From Thiomargarita sp. (GTDB taxonomy: Bacteria; Pseudomonadota; Gammaproteobacteria; Beggiatoales; Beggiatoaceae), in contig DYRG01000025.1 of assembly GCA_020718845.1 (NCBI GenBank), forward strand, positions 1 to 40,660: DNA of 40,660 nucleotides. Direction: 5' to 3'. The notes below the pieces were generated by a model. That model saw only the letters and a program-made list of their open reading frames with translations. It made no database searches and was not told the DNA's origin. The translations under genes and the position numbers were made by a program. How positions within the stretch are numbered: the stretch's first letter is position 1; each line of letters begins with the position of its first letter. Positions 7,801 through 15,391 of the stretch are shown in pieces.

Positions 7801-8541
7801 GCATTGGCGGGAATTATCGTTCGTAATTCAATTTTATTAGTGGATTATTCCATTCACGAATTACAAAAAGGCACGCCCATTCAAGATGCGGTGATTTTAG
7901 CCTGCAAAACCAGAACGCGCCCGATTATGATTACCGCATTTGCTTTAGTGGGAGGTTCGGGAGTTATCCTTTTTGACCCGATTTTCCAAGGCATGGCGAT
8001 TTCATTGTTGTTTGGGGTATTGGTTTCTACGTTATTGACTTTAGTGGTTATTCCGCTCGGATGTATTAGCGCGGGTGCTCACGCATTAGCGGGCGTTGAT
8101 CCAGACAGTTGCTTAGATTGTTATGTTGAATCTGAAACGACTGAACAACAAACCACAAATGCCCCTCACAAAGCATCTTTAGTGGTGCGAATTTGGGCAA
8201 AAACGGTTGAATGGATTGCGATGGCGTTTTATATCATTCGTGCGATGTGGATGATGGCGATGATGGGTTTGCAAGCGTTGTGGGCAAAATTCACCAAACC
8301 CAAATCGCCCGCGCCCATTCCACCTGCCGCATCGACACCACCGCCAACTGCGCCACCTAAACCAACGCCGCCACCTCCAGCTGCGCCCGTTGCCCCAGCG
8401 AATGAAACGCCAGTTGCTTCTGCCGCTGCGCCAGAAACGGATTTACCGCCACCTCCTTCACCCGTTGCGCGTACCATTCGCCCAACTACTGGAAATCGAG
8501 GAACACGTGGCATTCGTTTGGACGATCAAAACAACGATTGA
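4810..8541 (+). CDS. RND efflux pump permease with an extended C-terminus
   Basis: This 1243-residue inner-membrane antiporter is longer than most RND pumps (about 1030-1050). TM1 is near residues 33-51, followed by the porter domain segment DIFVQYPGASSDEVASLAMEP. The proton-relay aspartates are D437 and D438 in GILVDDAIVVVEN. In TM10 the usual Lys of AcrB is Arg (GIIVRNSILLVDY). After the expected last helix there is a CLDC pair, then an extra hydrophobic/aromatic segment at about 1122-1163 and a proline/alanine-rich tail from 1164 to the end. It works with the adaptor just upstream. It resembles the drug/heavy-metal-like pump group with the R-N TM10 motif rather than true AcrB. The substrate cannot be told from sequence. 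Confidence 0.9.
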   Translation: MTDHQQPPLTPEQMPHPGIAGSMAHSFIHSPLSPLFFMAMLAMGILGLFLTPRQEDPQISVPMVDIFVQYPGASSDEVASLAMEPLQRILSEIPAVKHVYAASERGQGMITVEFKVGEQLEKSVFKVHDKLQSNLDKMPPGVMPPLVKPKGIDDVPVVNLTLWSNDVDDGSLRTLAFDVLQSIKEIPNTGQGFVVGGRAEQMRVEIMPERLSGFKIGLDQIANTIRTANSEVNTGSSESGDSYYTVYSGSFLRKTNDLEQLVVGSFNNSPVYLRDVAQVTLGPEDPKHMVSYYTGPAYRYDQPDAGKHNAINAAPAVTIAIAKKISTNGVAVANDILAKVEQLKGRLIPDNIHVEVTRNYGQSANDKVNDLIKKLFIATGAVTILVLWSLGWRPAVVVTLVIPVVILVTVFSAFILGFTIDRVSLFALIFSIGILVDDAIVVVENVYRRWLLRGETDTLTAVDAVREVGNPTILATFTVVAALLPMGFVSGMMGPYMMPIPVLGSVAMVFSLFAAFVFTPWLAMAMSPPISVLHKAEQQEHAFNEKLERFFRRLLMPLISSRKKGWLFLIGLVISFFLAMSMFYTRTVEVKMLPLDNKPEFNVFIDLPEGTALPVTANLTFQLAEKLREIPEVTALQTYSGTSQPFDFNGMVRHYYLRGKPWHADIHVQLKDKKDRARSSHQIATDARRMLKEFLQKQQSNAKITIVEMPPGPPVLQSIVAEIYGPDDATRRQVAQKMTETFQQAKILDDVDNYMTQPHEAWTFEVDLEKAVRRGISVDTINRNLTMAMGGQKLGDVKHGPVLEPTYIVLQVPLNIRSQLSHLYDLPIPTMDGKGTIPLAELGRFINRQEDQTIYHKDLRRLDYVVGDSVGLYLGDNKYKQASPIYGMFEIEELLKNYKTPDGVSLSGHYLGAPPADGKSSFEWTGEWTVTYETFRDMGLAFMVAMVLIYLLVVWLFGNFLVPAIIMAPIPLTLLGIVPGHWLLHAEFTATSMIGWIALAGIIVRNSILLVDYSIHELQKGTPIQDAVILACKTRTRPIMITAFALVGGSGVILFDPIFQGMAISLLFGVLVSTLLTLVVIPLGCISAGAHALAGVDPDSCLDCYVESETTEQQTTNAPHKASLVVRIWAKTVEWIAMAFYIIRAMWMMAMMGLQALWAKFTKPKSPAPIPPAASTPPPTAPPKPTPPPPAAPVAPANETPVASAAAPETDLPPPPSPVARTIRPTTGNRGTRGIRLDDQNND

Positions 8542-8557
8542 GAGTAGTTAGATAAAG

Positions 8558-8592
8558 AGAGGAAATCTATTTAAAACAGGTTTCCTCTTGAC
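8558..8592 (+). terminator. Candidate terminator hairpin after the RND pump
   Basis: AGAGGAAA (8558-8565) pairs perfectly with TTTCCTCT (8581-8588) across a 15-nt loop. The following T-run is weak (TTG), so it may act as a hairpin with Rho rather than as a strong intrinsic terminator. Its 3' arm abuts the trxA promoter -35. Confidence 0.4.
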
Positions 8593-8617
8593 ATTTGATA
8601 AATAAACCACTGATAAT
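8588..8617 (+). promoter_or_regulatory. Sigma70-type promoter for trxA-rho
   Basis: TTGACA at 8588-8593 is a perfect -35 box. It is followed after 18 bp by GATAAT at 8612-8617 (five of six to consensus). A start near 8624 would leave an untranslated leader of about 200 nt before trxA, in which I recognise no known riboswitch. Confidence 0.6.
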
Positions 8618-8827
8618 TTGCTGGCGAGGCATTCCCCGCCCCATCAAGACTGACCATCATAAAAAAACTGCGTGAATAATTTCAACTACCTTTGTTATCC
8701 CACATTTGATAGTCCACAGACACAACCATACGACAATTCTCTATTCCACTAACTGTTTGGAATTTATTTGTAATCTATCGTTTTTATTCAGTAATTTCAC
8801 GCCTTCACTTCAAGGAGAAACATTTCA

Positions 8828-9154
8828 ATGAGCGAACATATCATCAATGTAAATGATGACACTTTTGATCAAACTGTATTACAATCACAACTACCTGTTT
8901 TAGTTGACTTTTGGGCGGAATGGTGCGGACCTTGTAAGCAGATCGCTCCCGCTTTAGAAAGCCTCGCTGTCGAGTACGAAAACCGCCTCATTATCGCCAA
9001 ACTCAACATCGACGATAGCCCCAATACCCCCGCCAAATACGGTGTTCGTGGCATTCCTACCTTAATGTTGTTCAAAAACGGGGCTCTCGAAGCAACCAAA
9101 ATCGGCAACGAACCTAAATCAAGATTAGCTGCTTGGTTAGAACGGTTGCTCTAA
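8828..9154 (+). CDS. trxA: Thioredoxin
   Basis: This 108-residue thioredoxin 1 reduces protein disulfides and supplies electrons to ribonucleotide reductase and peroxiredoxins. The active site is W32-C33-G34-P35-C36 within [14 protein letters not shown], and the cis-proline is in RGIPT (I76-P77-T78). The length and order match E. coli Trx1. AAGGAG lies 9-14 bp before the ATG. Directly downstream is rho, and trxA-rho synteny is conserved in gammaproteobacteria. The Bcp peroxiredoxin encoded in this window is a likely client. Confidence 0.96.
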   Translation: MSEHIINVNDDTFDQTVLQSQLPVLVDFWAEWCGPCKQIAPALESLAVEYENRLIIAKLNIDDSPNTPAKYGVRGIPTLMLFKNGALEATKIGNEPKSRLAAWLERLL

Positions 9155-9225
9155 AATTATCATGTCTATTTTCTCTACGCTTTTTTCTCTCACTTCCTCA
9201 CATTTCTAATACGCCGAACAACCTC
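9155..9225 (+). promoter_or_regulatory. C-rich, G-poor leader between trxA and rho
   Basis: By my count this 71-nt stretch holds 22 C and 4 G and is pyrimidine-rich, the composition of a Rho-utilisation site. It has no Shine-Dalgarno sequence before the rho ATG. It contains a 16-codon frame (9162-9209, [15 protein letters not shown] plus stop). E. coli rho is autoregulated by Rho-dependent attenuation in its leader, so a similar role is plausible but inferred. Confidence 0.45.
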
Positions 9226-10491
9226 ATGAATCTCACCGAATTAAAAACACAAAGTGCCATCGAATTAAACCGTATTGCTCAAGAACTTAATTTAGAAGGT
9301 ACTGCCCGCTCTCGTAAGCAAGATATTATTTTTGCTCTCCTCAAAGCCCACGCTAAAAAAGGCGAAGACATTTTTGGTGACGGCGTTTTAGAAATCCTCC
9401 AAGATGGGTTTGGCTTCCTGCGTTCTGCTGATAGTTCTTATCTCGCGGGACCTGATGATATTTACGTTTCTCCGAGCCAAATTCGACGTTTTAATTTAAG
9501 AACGGGCGATACGGTTTCTGGAAAGATTCGTCCTCCCAAAGAAGGCGAGAGATATTTTGCGTTGCTCAAAGTCAATGAAATCAATTACGAACCCCCCGAA
9601 AACGCTAAAAATAAAATCCTTTTTGAAAATCTCACGCCTCTCTTTGCAAATGATCGTTTCTCTCTCGAACAAGGTAATGGTTCTACCGAAGATTTAACCC
9701 CGCGCATTATTGATTTAGTTGCCCCAATTGGAAGAGGACAACGCGGTTTAATTGTTTCTCCGCCCAAATCGGGTAAAACCATGATGCTCCAAAGTATTGC
9801 TCAATCAATTGTGAGCAAATACCCCGAATGTTATTTAATTGTTTTATTAATTGACGAACGTCCCGAAGAAGTCACAGAAATGGAACGTTCTGTTAAAGCA
9901 ATTCATGGTGAAGTGATTTCTAGCACCTTTGATGAACCCGCGACTCGTCATGTGCAAGTCGCTGAAATGGTTATAGAAAAAGCAAAGCGTTTAGTAGAAC
10001 ATAAAACCGATGTGGTGATTTTATTAGATTCAATTACTCGTTTGGCGCGCGCTTACAATACGGTTGTACCTTCCTCTGGAAAAGTGTTAACTGGCGGCGT
10101 GGATGCGAACGCATTACATCGTCCAAAACGTTTCTTTGGTGCGGCGAGAAATATTGAAGAAGGTGGAAGTTTGACCATTATTGCAACTGCGTTAGTTGAT
10201 ACGGGTTCAAAAATGGACGACGTAATTTATGAAGAATTTAAAGGAACGGGTAACAACGAAATCCATTTAGATCGCCGAATTGCTGAGAAAAGAACGTATC
10301 CCGCGATTAATATCAATCGTTCGGGAACAAGACGTGAAGAACTTTTAGTAACAAGTGCGGATTTACAAAAGGTTTGGATTTTAAGAAAATTATTGCAACC
10401 AATGGATGAATTAACCGCGATGGATTTTTTATTAGAACGCTTAAAAGTTACCAAAACCAACGCTGAATTCTTTGATTCCATGAAACGTTAA
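9226..10491 (+). CDS. rho: Transcription termination factor Rho
   Basis: Rho is the hexameric RNA-dependent ATPase that ends transcription at Rho-dependent sites. The start MNLTELK at 9226 is chosen because it matches the Rho N-terminus and gives 421 residues, close to the 419 of E. coli; the upstream open frame is non-homologous. The cold-shock-like RNA-binding part is visible as [23 protein letters not shown]. The Walker A motif is SPPKSGKT, Walker B is [14 protein letters not shown], and the Q/R loops are in [21 protein letters not shown] hairpin terminator follows 5 bp after the stop. No unusual residue is seen. Confidence 0.97.
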   Translation: MNLTELKTQSAIELNRIAQELNLEGTARSRKQDIIFALLKAHAKKGEDIFGDGVLEILQDGFGFLRSADSSYLAGPDDIYVSPSQIRRFNLRTGDTVSGKIRPPKEGERYFALLKVNEINYEPPENAKNKILFENLTPLFANDRFSLEQGNGSTEDLTPRIIDLVAPIGRGQRGLIVSPPKSGKTMMLQSIAQSIVSKYPECYLIVLLIDERPEEVTEMERSVKAIHGEVISSTFDEPATRHVQVAEMVIEKAKRLVEHKTDVVILLDSITRLARAYNTVVPSSGKVLTGGVDANALHRPKRFFGAARNIEEGGSLTIIATALVDTGSKMDDVIYEEFKGTGNNEIHLDRRIAEKRTYPAININRSGTRREELLVTSADLQKVWILRKLLQPMDELTAMDFLLERLKVTKTNAEFFDSMKR

Positions 10492-10496
10492 ACTTT

Positions 10497-10538
10497 AAAA
10501 CCGCAATATTATTTGATTTAAAGGTTGCGGTTTTTGTT
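10497..10538 (+). terminator. Rho-independent terminator after rho
   Basis: CCGCAA (10501-10506) pairs with TTGCGG (10525-10530), extended by flanking A and T runs (10497-10500 with 10531-10535), and runs into TTTTTGTTTT. It lies just after the rho stop, before the convergent cytochrome gene. Confidence 0.8.
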
Positions 10539-10567
10539 TTCTATAAAGAATATGTGATGTAGTTCTA

Positions 10568-12391
10568 TCATTTCTTTGAAGAATTTTGGGAAGGAATTTT
10601 TAATTTTTCATCTGATTTTTTCTCTTCTTTTTTCATTAAATGCTCAGAGACGTGAAATCCATGACAATCGACGCAAGTTGATTGTAATTTATCAGGAGAA
10701 TGAATTCCTTGATGGCAGCTTTGGCAAAGTCCAAGATCGGGTAATAAAATGTCGCTGCTATTATTAGATTCTTGCGCTAAATGACAACTTCCACAATTCA
10801 TTGTCAAATGCTTAAGATGAGAGAAACGCGCTTTAGGAAACCATTTCTGATTAATGCGTACAGGTGCAACCATCCAACGTGGTGGATTTTCTTTTTCTTT
10901 CTTTACAACGTGACATTCAACGCACAAACTAAATTCAAATATTTCTTCGGCAACTTTCTCTGCTTTATTATGCGCCCAATCTAATGCAATCATTCGGTCT
11001 TCAGCTTGTAATGTTTCATTAGGAAAACGCCCTTGTTTTACAATGGCTGGTGCGTTTGAATCACTATGATAATCACCTTTTAACGCCCGTTCTCCATAAT
11101 ATTCTTGTAATTGAAACATGATTTCACTGACTTTGCCATGTGGAACAGTTCGAGAAACATCTGATGCTTCAAAACTCAATGGGTGGCATTCCATGCAATG
11201 TTTCTCAAAATTAATTTTCTCAAAGCCAACGCCACCATTATCTAAAGCATGGCAGTTTTCACATTTCAAATATTTGATTTCTTCATTAAAGGTTGCTAAA
11301 CCTTTTTTGGTTACATGAACATCGTGAGGAAATTCTAAATTGGATTCTTCTCGATAAATATCATGATTTTCTTTATCGTCCATTGAGATGCGGGTTTTAG
11401 TTTCTTTACCATTTTTGAAACCCATTAAGGTTGGTTTAAATTGAGGATGTTCTAATCCAAAATCCCACGCATTTCCTAACTCAGTTGTAATGCCTTGTTG
11501 TTTAGTTAAATCACGATGACAATCGCTGCACAATTTGTCTTCACGGTTAATTAAAGCTCGTTTGCCATTATGTTCAACGTGGCATTCAACGCAGCGGGTG
11601 TGAATTAATTTGTCGAGCTTGAAAAATTCGGGATCGGTGTGAGAATGGGTCTTTTTGTGGCAACCCAAACACGCCGCATCGGTGACGCGCACAAATGGTT
11701 TTTGATGGCAAGACGTGCAATCTTTGCGAAAGAAAAGGTGCGCCGACGAAGTTTCACCCGATGCCCAAAATTTATCCGTCAAAATTTCAGGCATTTTGGG
11801 TAAAGGAGGAGGCGCAGGTGTTTGATCTAGCTTGATATTTTCATCGATGGGATTAAAAAATAACAACACTTGCTCAAAAATCGGTCGATAATAATTTTCT
11901 AAATAAACTGAAATGCTCGGAATTGCTAAGAAAATCAACAAGATACCAATAAAAAGACCCCACGCGACGGGACGAACTTTTAAACTCGTTTCGCTCAAAC
12001 GCATTTTGGCGCGAATTTGGGCTTGATTTTCAATCGCACGGGCGGGCGTGTGGCGAGTTTCGACTTCTAAAACAAGATCATAGCCGTGCCGAGGCGTTAA
12101 AACACGAATCAACGCATTTCCCACGCGAATCACGTCGCCGACTTGGATCAACGAATTTTGCACCAGCCGATCATTAATCCGAATCCCCGACGCGGGCTTC
12201 GCATCAATCCAAAACCGCCCACGCCCTAAATCGCTAATCACCGCATGCTGCAACGCAACCCGCAAATCTGGCAAAAAAACGTGCTGATCAACCGCCCGTC
12301 CTAATGTCAAAACTTCAACATTCACAATTCGGTCGTGATAAACCGCGCCTGTTTTCCCGTGTCGACTAATGGTACTAATTAAACAAAGCAT
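10568..12391 (-). CDS. FHA domain fused to a membrane-anchored decahaem cytochrome c
   Basis: This 607-residue protein has three parts. Residues about 25-105 form a forkhead-associated domain: the GR of LTLGRAVDQ, then DLRVALQHAVI, and GIRINDRLVQNSLIQVGDVIRV. FHA domains bind phosphothreonine. Residues about 141-164 are one membrane helix (VAWGLFIGILLIFLAIPSIS). The rest would be periplasmic and has ten CXXCH haem-binding motifs (CTSCH, CLGCH, CVECH, CSDCH, CENCH, CMECH, CVECH, CGSCH, CQSCH and CVDCH) with many extra histidines as distal ligands. So a cytoplasmic phospho-binding module is joined to a periplasmic electron-transfer module. It lies 86 bp after the SemiSWEET gene on the same strand. 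The electron partner is unknown. The C-terminus is lysine-rich. Confidence 0.85.
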   Translation of the reverse strand: MLCLISTISRHGKTGAVYHDRIVNVEVLTLGRAVDQHVFLPDLRVALQHAVISDLGRGRFWIDAKPASGIRINDRLVQNSLIQVGDVIRVGNALIRVLTPRHGYDLVLEVETRHTPARAIENQAQIRAKMRLSETSLKVRPVAWGLFIGILLIFLAIPSISVYLENYYRPIFEQVLLFFNPIDENIKLDQTPAPPPLPKMPEILTDKFWASGETSSAHLFFRKDCTSCHQKPFVRVTDAACLGCHKKTHSHTDPEFFKLDKLIHTRCVECHVEHNGKRALINREDKLCSDCHRDLTKQQGITTELGNAWDFGLEHPQFKPTLMGFKNGKETKTRISMDDKENHDIYREESNLEFPHDVHVTKKGLATFNEEIKYLKCENCHALDNGGVGFEKINFEKHCMECHPLSFEASDVSRTVPHGKVSEIMFQLQEYYGERALKGDYHSDSNAPAIVKQGRFPNETLQAEDRMIALDWAHNKAEKVAEEIFEFSLCVECHVVKKEKENPPRWMVAPVRINQKWFPKARFSHLKHLTMNCGSCHLAQESNNSSDILLPDLGLCQSCHQGIHSPDKLQSTCVDCHGFHVSEHLMKKEEKKSDEKLKIPSQNSSKK

Positions 12392-12477
12392 TGAAATATC
12401 CGTGACTTATCATTTCTAAATGGGCGAAAAACAATAACATCCCTTCAAATACAATAAGCAAGATTAGTACCTTTTGT

Positions 12478-12732
12478 TTAACCAAATTTGATTTTGAGAA
12501 CTAAGATAAGTAAGTTGAGAACTAAAGTAAGGCTATTTGCAAAAATAATCGGTAAAGAACCAATTAAAAAACCGTAAATCAACCAACATAACACGCCAAA
12601 GGAAAAAATGAGCAACATTGCATAAGAAATATCTTTTGCTGAACGATTTTTCCACACTTTAATCAACTGCGGTAGAAATGCCACAGTCGTTAAAGTTGCT
12701 GCTAAATATCCAATTAAAACAACATGATCCAT
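12478..12732 (-). CDS. SemiSWEET-type sugar transporter (PQ-loop)
   Basis: This 84-residue membrane protein has three predicted helices and the PQ-loop signature FLPQLIKVWK with P21-Q22. The middle reads AKDISYAMLLIFSFGVLCWLIYG. SemiSWEETs dimerise to pass sugars down their gradient, but bacterial members are diverse and the substrate here is unknown. It begins 1 bp after the end of the upstream metallo-hydrolase gene, so the two are co-translated. Length and helix number are those of complete SemiSWEETs. Confidence 0.88.
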   Translation of the reverse strand: MDHVVLIGYLAATLTTVAFLPQLIKVWKNRSAKDISYAMLLIFSFGVLCWLIYGFLIGSLPIIFANSLTLVLNLLILVLKIKFG

Positions 12733-12733
12733 T

Positions 12734-13705
12734 TTATTTCACAATCGTTTGGGTTTTATCCCACCAAAATTCTAATCCTTGCGCATTTAATTCAATATCC
12801 GATGCTAATAATTCACGGCATTTTTTATCGGATAATCTGCAATCATTTGCTCGAATTTGTTTGAGAAACAACGCAAAGATTTTTTCTATTAAAATTTGAT
12901 GACGCACAGTTTTATCTGAGGTTTCTTGAGAACTTTCTCTCACTAAATTAACCATGTCGTCAATTGTTTTGATTAAATAATCGATATAAAAAACAGGATT
13001 AGAAATCTCTGCAAAATGGGTTAAATAAATCTTTTCTGGTTGATAAGAAACTAAACGTTTCATTGACGCTTGCAATGCACCAGGATCAAATTGCGTTGGC
13101 GTAGTGGTTGGGAAAATAAAAATGCCTTTCTCCGTATCAAATTCACGATAAGAAAGTCCGTAAGTATCTCCCGTAAAAATACTTTTGCTTTTTTCATCTA
13201 AAACACAGAAATGATGATTTGCATGACCAGGGGTATCCCAAAAAGTTAAAGAACGTCCTTGAAAATTTAATTCAAATTCATCTGACGCTTGAATAACACG
13301 ATTCGCATCAATCGGCGGTAATTCTCCATATAATTCAATAGTTTGTTTTTTACCATACACTTCAATAGTTGCTGCCATTAAACGACTTGGATCGATCAAA
13401 TGTCGAGCACCACGCGGATGAACAACTAATTGAGCATTTGGACAAACTTGCATTAATGCACCTGCCCCACCCGCATGATCTAAATGAACGTGCGTGACAA
13501 TAACAAAATCAACATTTTCTAAAGGAACTTTTTTAGCATTTAGGGTTTCTAGCAATCGAGGAAGTGTTTTAGTTGTACCTGTATCAATAAAGGTTGCATG
13601 ATTGTTTTCAATAATCAAATGACTTGCAACCATTTGTGGTCGCATATAACCCGTATCAATGGTTGTAATTCCGTGCGCCCAATCTTGAAAGAAATGGTTT
13701 TCCAT
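12734..13705 (-). CDS. MBL-fold metallo-hydrolase
   Basis: This 323-residue protein carries the metallo-beta-lactamase metal site H72-x-H74-x-D76-H77 (THVHLDHAGG). Later metal ligands lie in DTPGHANHHFCVLD and FTGDTYGLSYREFD. The fold covers residues about 10-230, and the C-terminal 90 residues are helical and of unknown role. It is not a glyoxalase II or RNase Z by motif order. It belongs to a widespread environmental MBL group with unassigned substrate. It is 25 bp after yrfG and 1 bp before the SemiSWEET gene in a run of same-strand genes. Confidence 0.82.
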   Translation of the reverse strand: MENHFFQDWAHGITTIDTGYMRPQMVASHLIIENNHATFIDTGTTKTLPRLLETLNAKKVPLENVDFVIVTHVHLDHAGGAGALMQVCPNAQLVVHPRGARHLIDPSRLMAATIEVYGKKQTIELYGELPPIDANRVIQASDEFELNFQGRSLTFWDTPGHANHHFCVLDEKSKSIFTGDTYGLSYREFDTEKGIFIFPTTTPTQFDPGALQASMKRLVSYQPEKIYLTHFAEISNPVFYIDYLIKTIDDMVNLVRESSQETSDKTVRHQILIEKIFALFLKQIRANDCRLSDKKCRELLASDIELNAQGLEFWWDKTQTIVK

Positions 13706-13730
13706 TATTTATAAACTCCTTTGAGAAAAT

Positions 13731-14393
13731 TTATTTATTAGGGATTATCTGTGCAAAACTTTCTAATACATCAAAATCATCTAAGTTTCTTGGAGGTTGT
13801 TTGGTATCTGGATTACGCACAACTAACAAATGTTGAAATCCATATTCTCGAGCAGCATTTAACACTGACAAACTATCATCAATTAACAAAGTATGCGCAA
13901 GTTCAAAGGGATAAATTGTTTGTAATTTATGCCAAAATTCAGGTGTTTCTTTAGGAAATCCCAAATCATGTGAAGAAATCACTTGATCTAAATATTCACC
14001 AAACATTGTTTTACGCATTTTCAAATCAATACTCTTTTGATGCGCATTGGTTACTAAAATAATTGGACGTTGCGTTTTTTTAACCGCTTGTAAAAACTCA
14101 ATGACAAAAGGATGTTCAGCAATTAAATGTGCCACTTCTTCTTTTAATAATGCAATATCTAAACCGAGTTTTTCTGTCCAAAAATCAACACAATACCAAT
14201 TCAATGTTCCTTCAACTGCTTTACATTCTGCATAAAATTGTTCTTTCGCAATTTCTAAAGAAAGATGCTTGTATTTTGCGTAATGCTGCGGAACGTGTTC
14301 TCGCCAGAAATAATTATCAAAATGTAAATCTAGCAATGTCCCATCCATATCTAAAAATACGGTATGAATATCCGACCAATTTAAGTTGTTCAT
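13731..14393 (-). CDS. yrfG: GMP/IMP nucleotidase, HAD family (YrfG-like)
   Basis: This 220-residue HAD hydrolase has catalytic D15 and D17 in FLDMDGTLLDL. The YrfG-like opening is DIHTVFLDMDGTLLDLHFDNYFWREHVP, motif II is ILVTNAHQKS, and motif IV is TLLIDDSLSVLNAA. E. coli YrfG dephosphorylates purine nucleotides such as GMP and IMP. The start overlaps the bcp stop by 4 bp, which indicates coupling. Substrate specificity is carried over from the family, not shown by the sequence. Confidence 0.85.
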   Translation of the reverse strand: MNNLNWSDIHTVFLDMDGTLLDLHFDNYFWREHVPQHYAKYKHLSLEIAKEQFYAECKAVEGTLNWYCVDFWTEKLGLDIALLKEEVAHLIAEHPFVIEFLQAVKKTQRPIILVTNAHQKSIDLKMRKTMFGEYLDQVISSHDLGFPKETPEFWHKLQTIYPFELAHTLLIDDSLSVLNAAREYGFQHLLVVRNPDTKQPPRNLDDFDVLESFAQIIPNK

Positions 14394-14842
14394 GTTAAAG
14401 ATTTCAATTTTTCTAAGACTTCCTCAACATGATGATCGATTTTTTTGATGCCGCGCCATTCGTGTTTTAATTCACCGTTTTTGTCGAACAAAAAGGTGCT
14501 GCGATCAATGCCGCGTGCGGGTTTTCCAAACATCATTTTTGATTTCATGACACCAAAATGATTACATAATTCTTCTTTTGAATCGGATAATAAATCAAAA
14601 GGGAAGTTGTATTGTAATTTGAAAGCCTCATGTTTCTTTATTGAATCTCTTGAAACTCCTAAAATAGTTGCACCCAAATTTTGAAACTCAGAGAAATGAT
14701 TTCTGAAATCTTGACCTTCTTGAGTACAACCAGGGGTATCGTCTTTGGGGTAGAAATATAAAATAACGGGTTGTCCTATTAAAGTAGACAAATCAATGTT
14801 TTTATTACCTGTTGCGGGTAAGCTCATGTTTGGTAAGATCAT
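14390..14842 (-). CDS. bcp: Thioredoxin-dependent thiol peroxidase (peroxiredoxin Bcp/PrxQ)
   Basis: This 150-residue peroxiredoxin has the peroxidatic cysteine C39 in YPKDDTPGCTQE. The Cys found five residues later in E. coli Bcp is absent (GCTQEGQDF), so it is a one-Cys type or uses another resolving Cys, such as the one in EELCNHFG. It reduces hydrogen peroxide and organic peroxides with thioredoxin. The gene overlaps gcvR upstream and yrfG downstream by 4 bp each. The gcvR-bcp order is conserved from E. coli. Confidence 0.93.
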   Translation of the reverse strand: MILPNMSLPATGNKNIDLSTLIGQPVILYFYPKDDTPGCTQEGQDFRNHFSEFQNLGATILGVSRDSIKKHEAFKLQYNFPFDLLSDSKEELCNHFGVMKSKMMFGKPARGIDRSTFLFDKNGELKHEWRGIKKIDHHVEEVLEKLKSLT

Positions 14843-15366
14843 TTTAGAGGTCCCATCACTGCATCTAAATTCAAATCATCACACATATCCATAAACTCAT
14901 TACGCAGTTTTGCAATGGATAAATCGGCAGGAATACTAATGGTCATATTCATTGAAAACATTTGCGTTCCAGTGTGAGGAGCAGCATAACTAGAAGTCGA
15001 TAAATCCTCAATGTTAATTTGATAATCCGACATGAATTTTGCAATGTCGTGAACAATGCCGGGATGATCCATTGAAACCACTTCAACGATATAAGAAAGT
15101 TGGTTTTTGGTAATAGAACGATTTTCAGTGCGTTTAGAAACAATAATCAAATCAAGTTTCTTTTCCAAACGAGGCAAAGAATTTTCTAATTTAACGATTG
15201 CATCCCAAGTTCCGCCGAGCAACATAATGACGGCAAATTCACCGCCGAGAACGGTCATGCGGCTGTCGGTGATATTACACCCACAATCAGTAATGGAATG
15301 ACTAATCGATTGAACGATGCCAGAGCGATCTTGACCGATGGCGGATAAAACGAGTAGGCTTTGCAT
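14839..15366 (-). CDS. gcvR: Glycine cleavage system transcriptional repressor (double ACT)
   Basis: This 175-residue protein consists of two ACT domains. The first opens with LLVLSAIGQDRSGIVQSISHSI and the second with YIVEVVSMDHPGIVHDIAKFMSD; both carry the D-x-G-I turn that binds small ligands. GcvR acts by binding the activator GcvA and blocks gcv expression when glycine is low. Its partner GcvA is not in the window. AAAGGAG lies 7 bp before the ATG, it is 25 bp from pdxH, and it is coupled to bcp. Confidence 0.9.
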   Translation of the reverse strand: MQSLLVLSAIGQDRSGIVQSISHSITDCGCNITDSRMTVLGGEFAVIMLLGGTWDAIVKLENSLPRLEKKLDLIIVSKRTENRSITKNQLSYIVEVVSMDHPGIVHDIAKFMSDYQINIEDLSTSSYAAPHTGTQMFSMNMTISIPADLSIAKLRNEFMDMCDDLNLDAVMGPLK

Positions 15367-15391
15367 AATTTTCTCCTTTTTTTGTTTTAAA

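Noticed and set aside
8229-8513. Minus-strand glycine/alanine-rich frame of 94 codons
   Set aside because: It is the mirror of the proline-rich tail of the RND pump and has no ribosome site.
9133-9225. Longer N-terminus for Rho from 9133
   Set aside because: The extra 31 residues overlap trxA and are not Rho-like; the ATG at 9226 starts the known MNLTELK.
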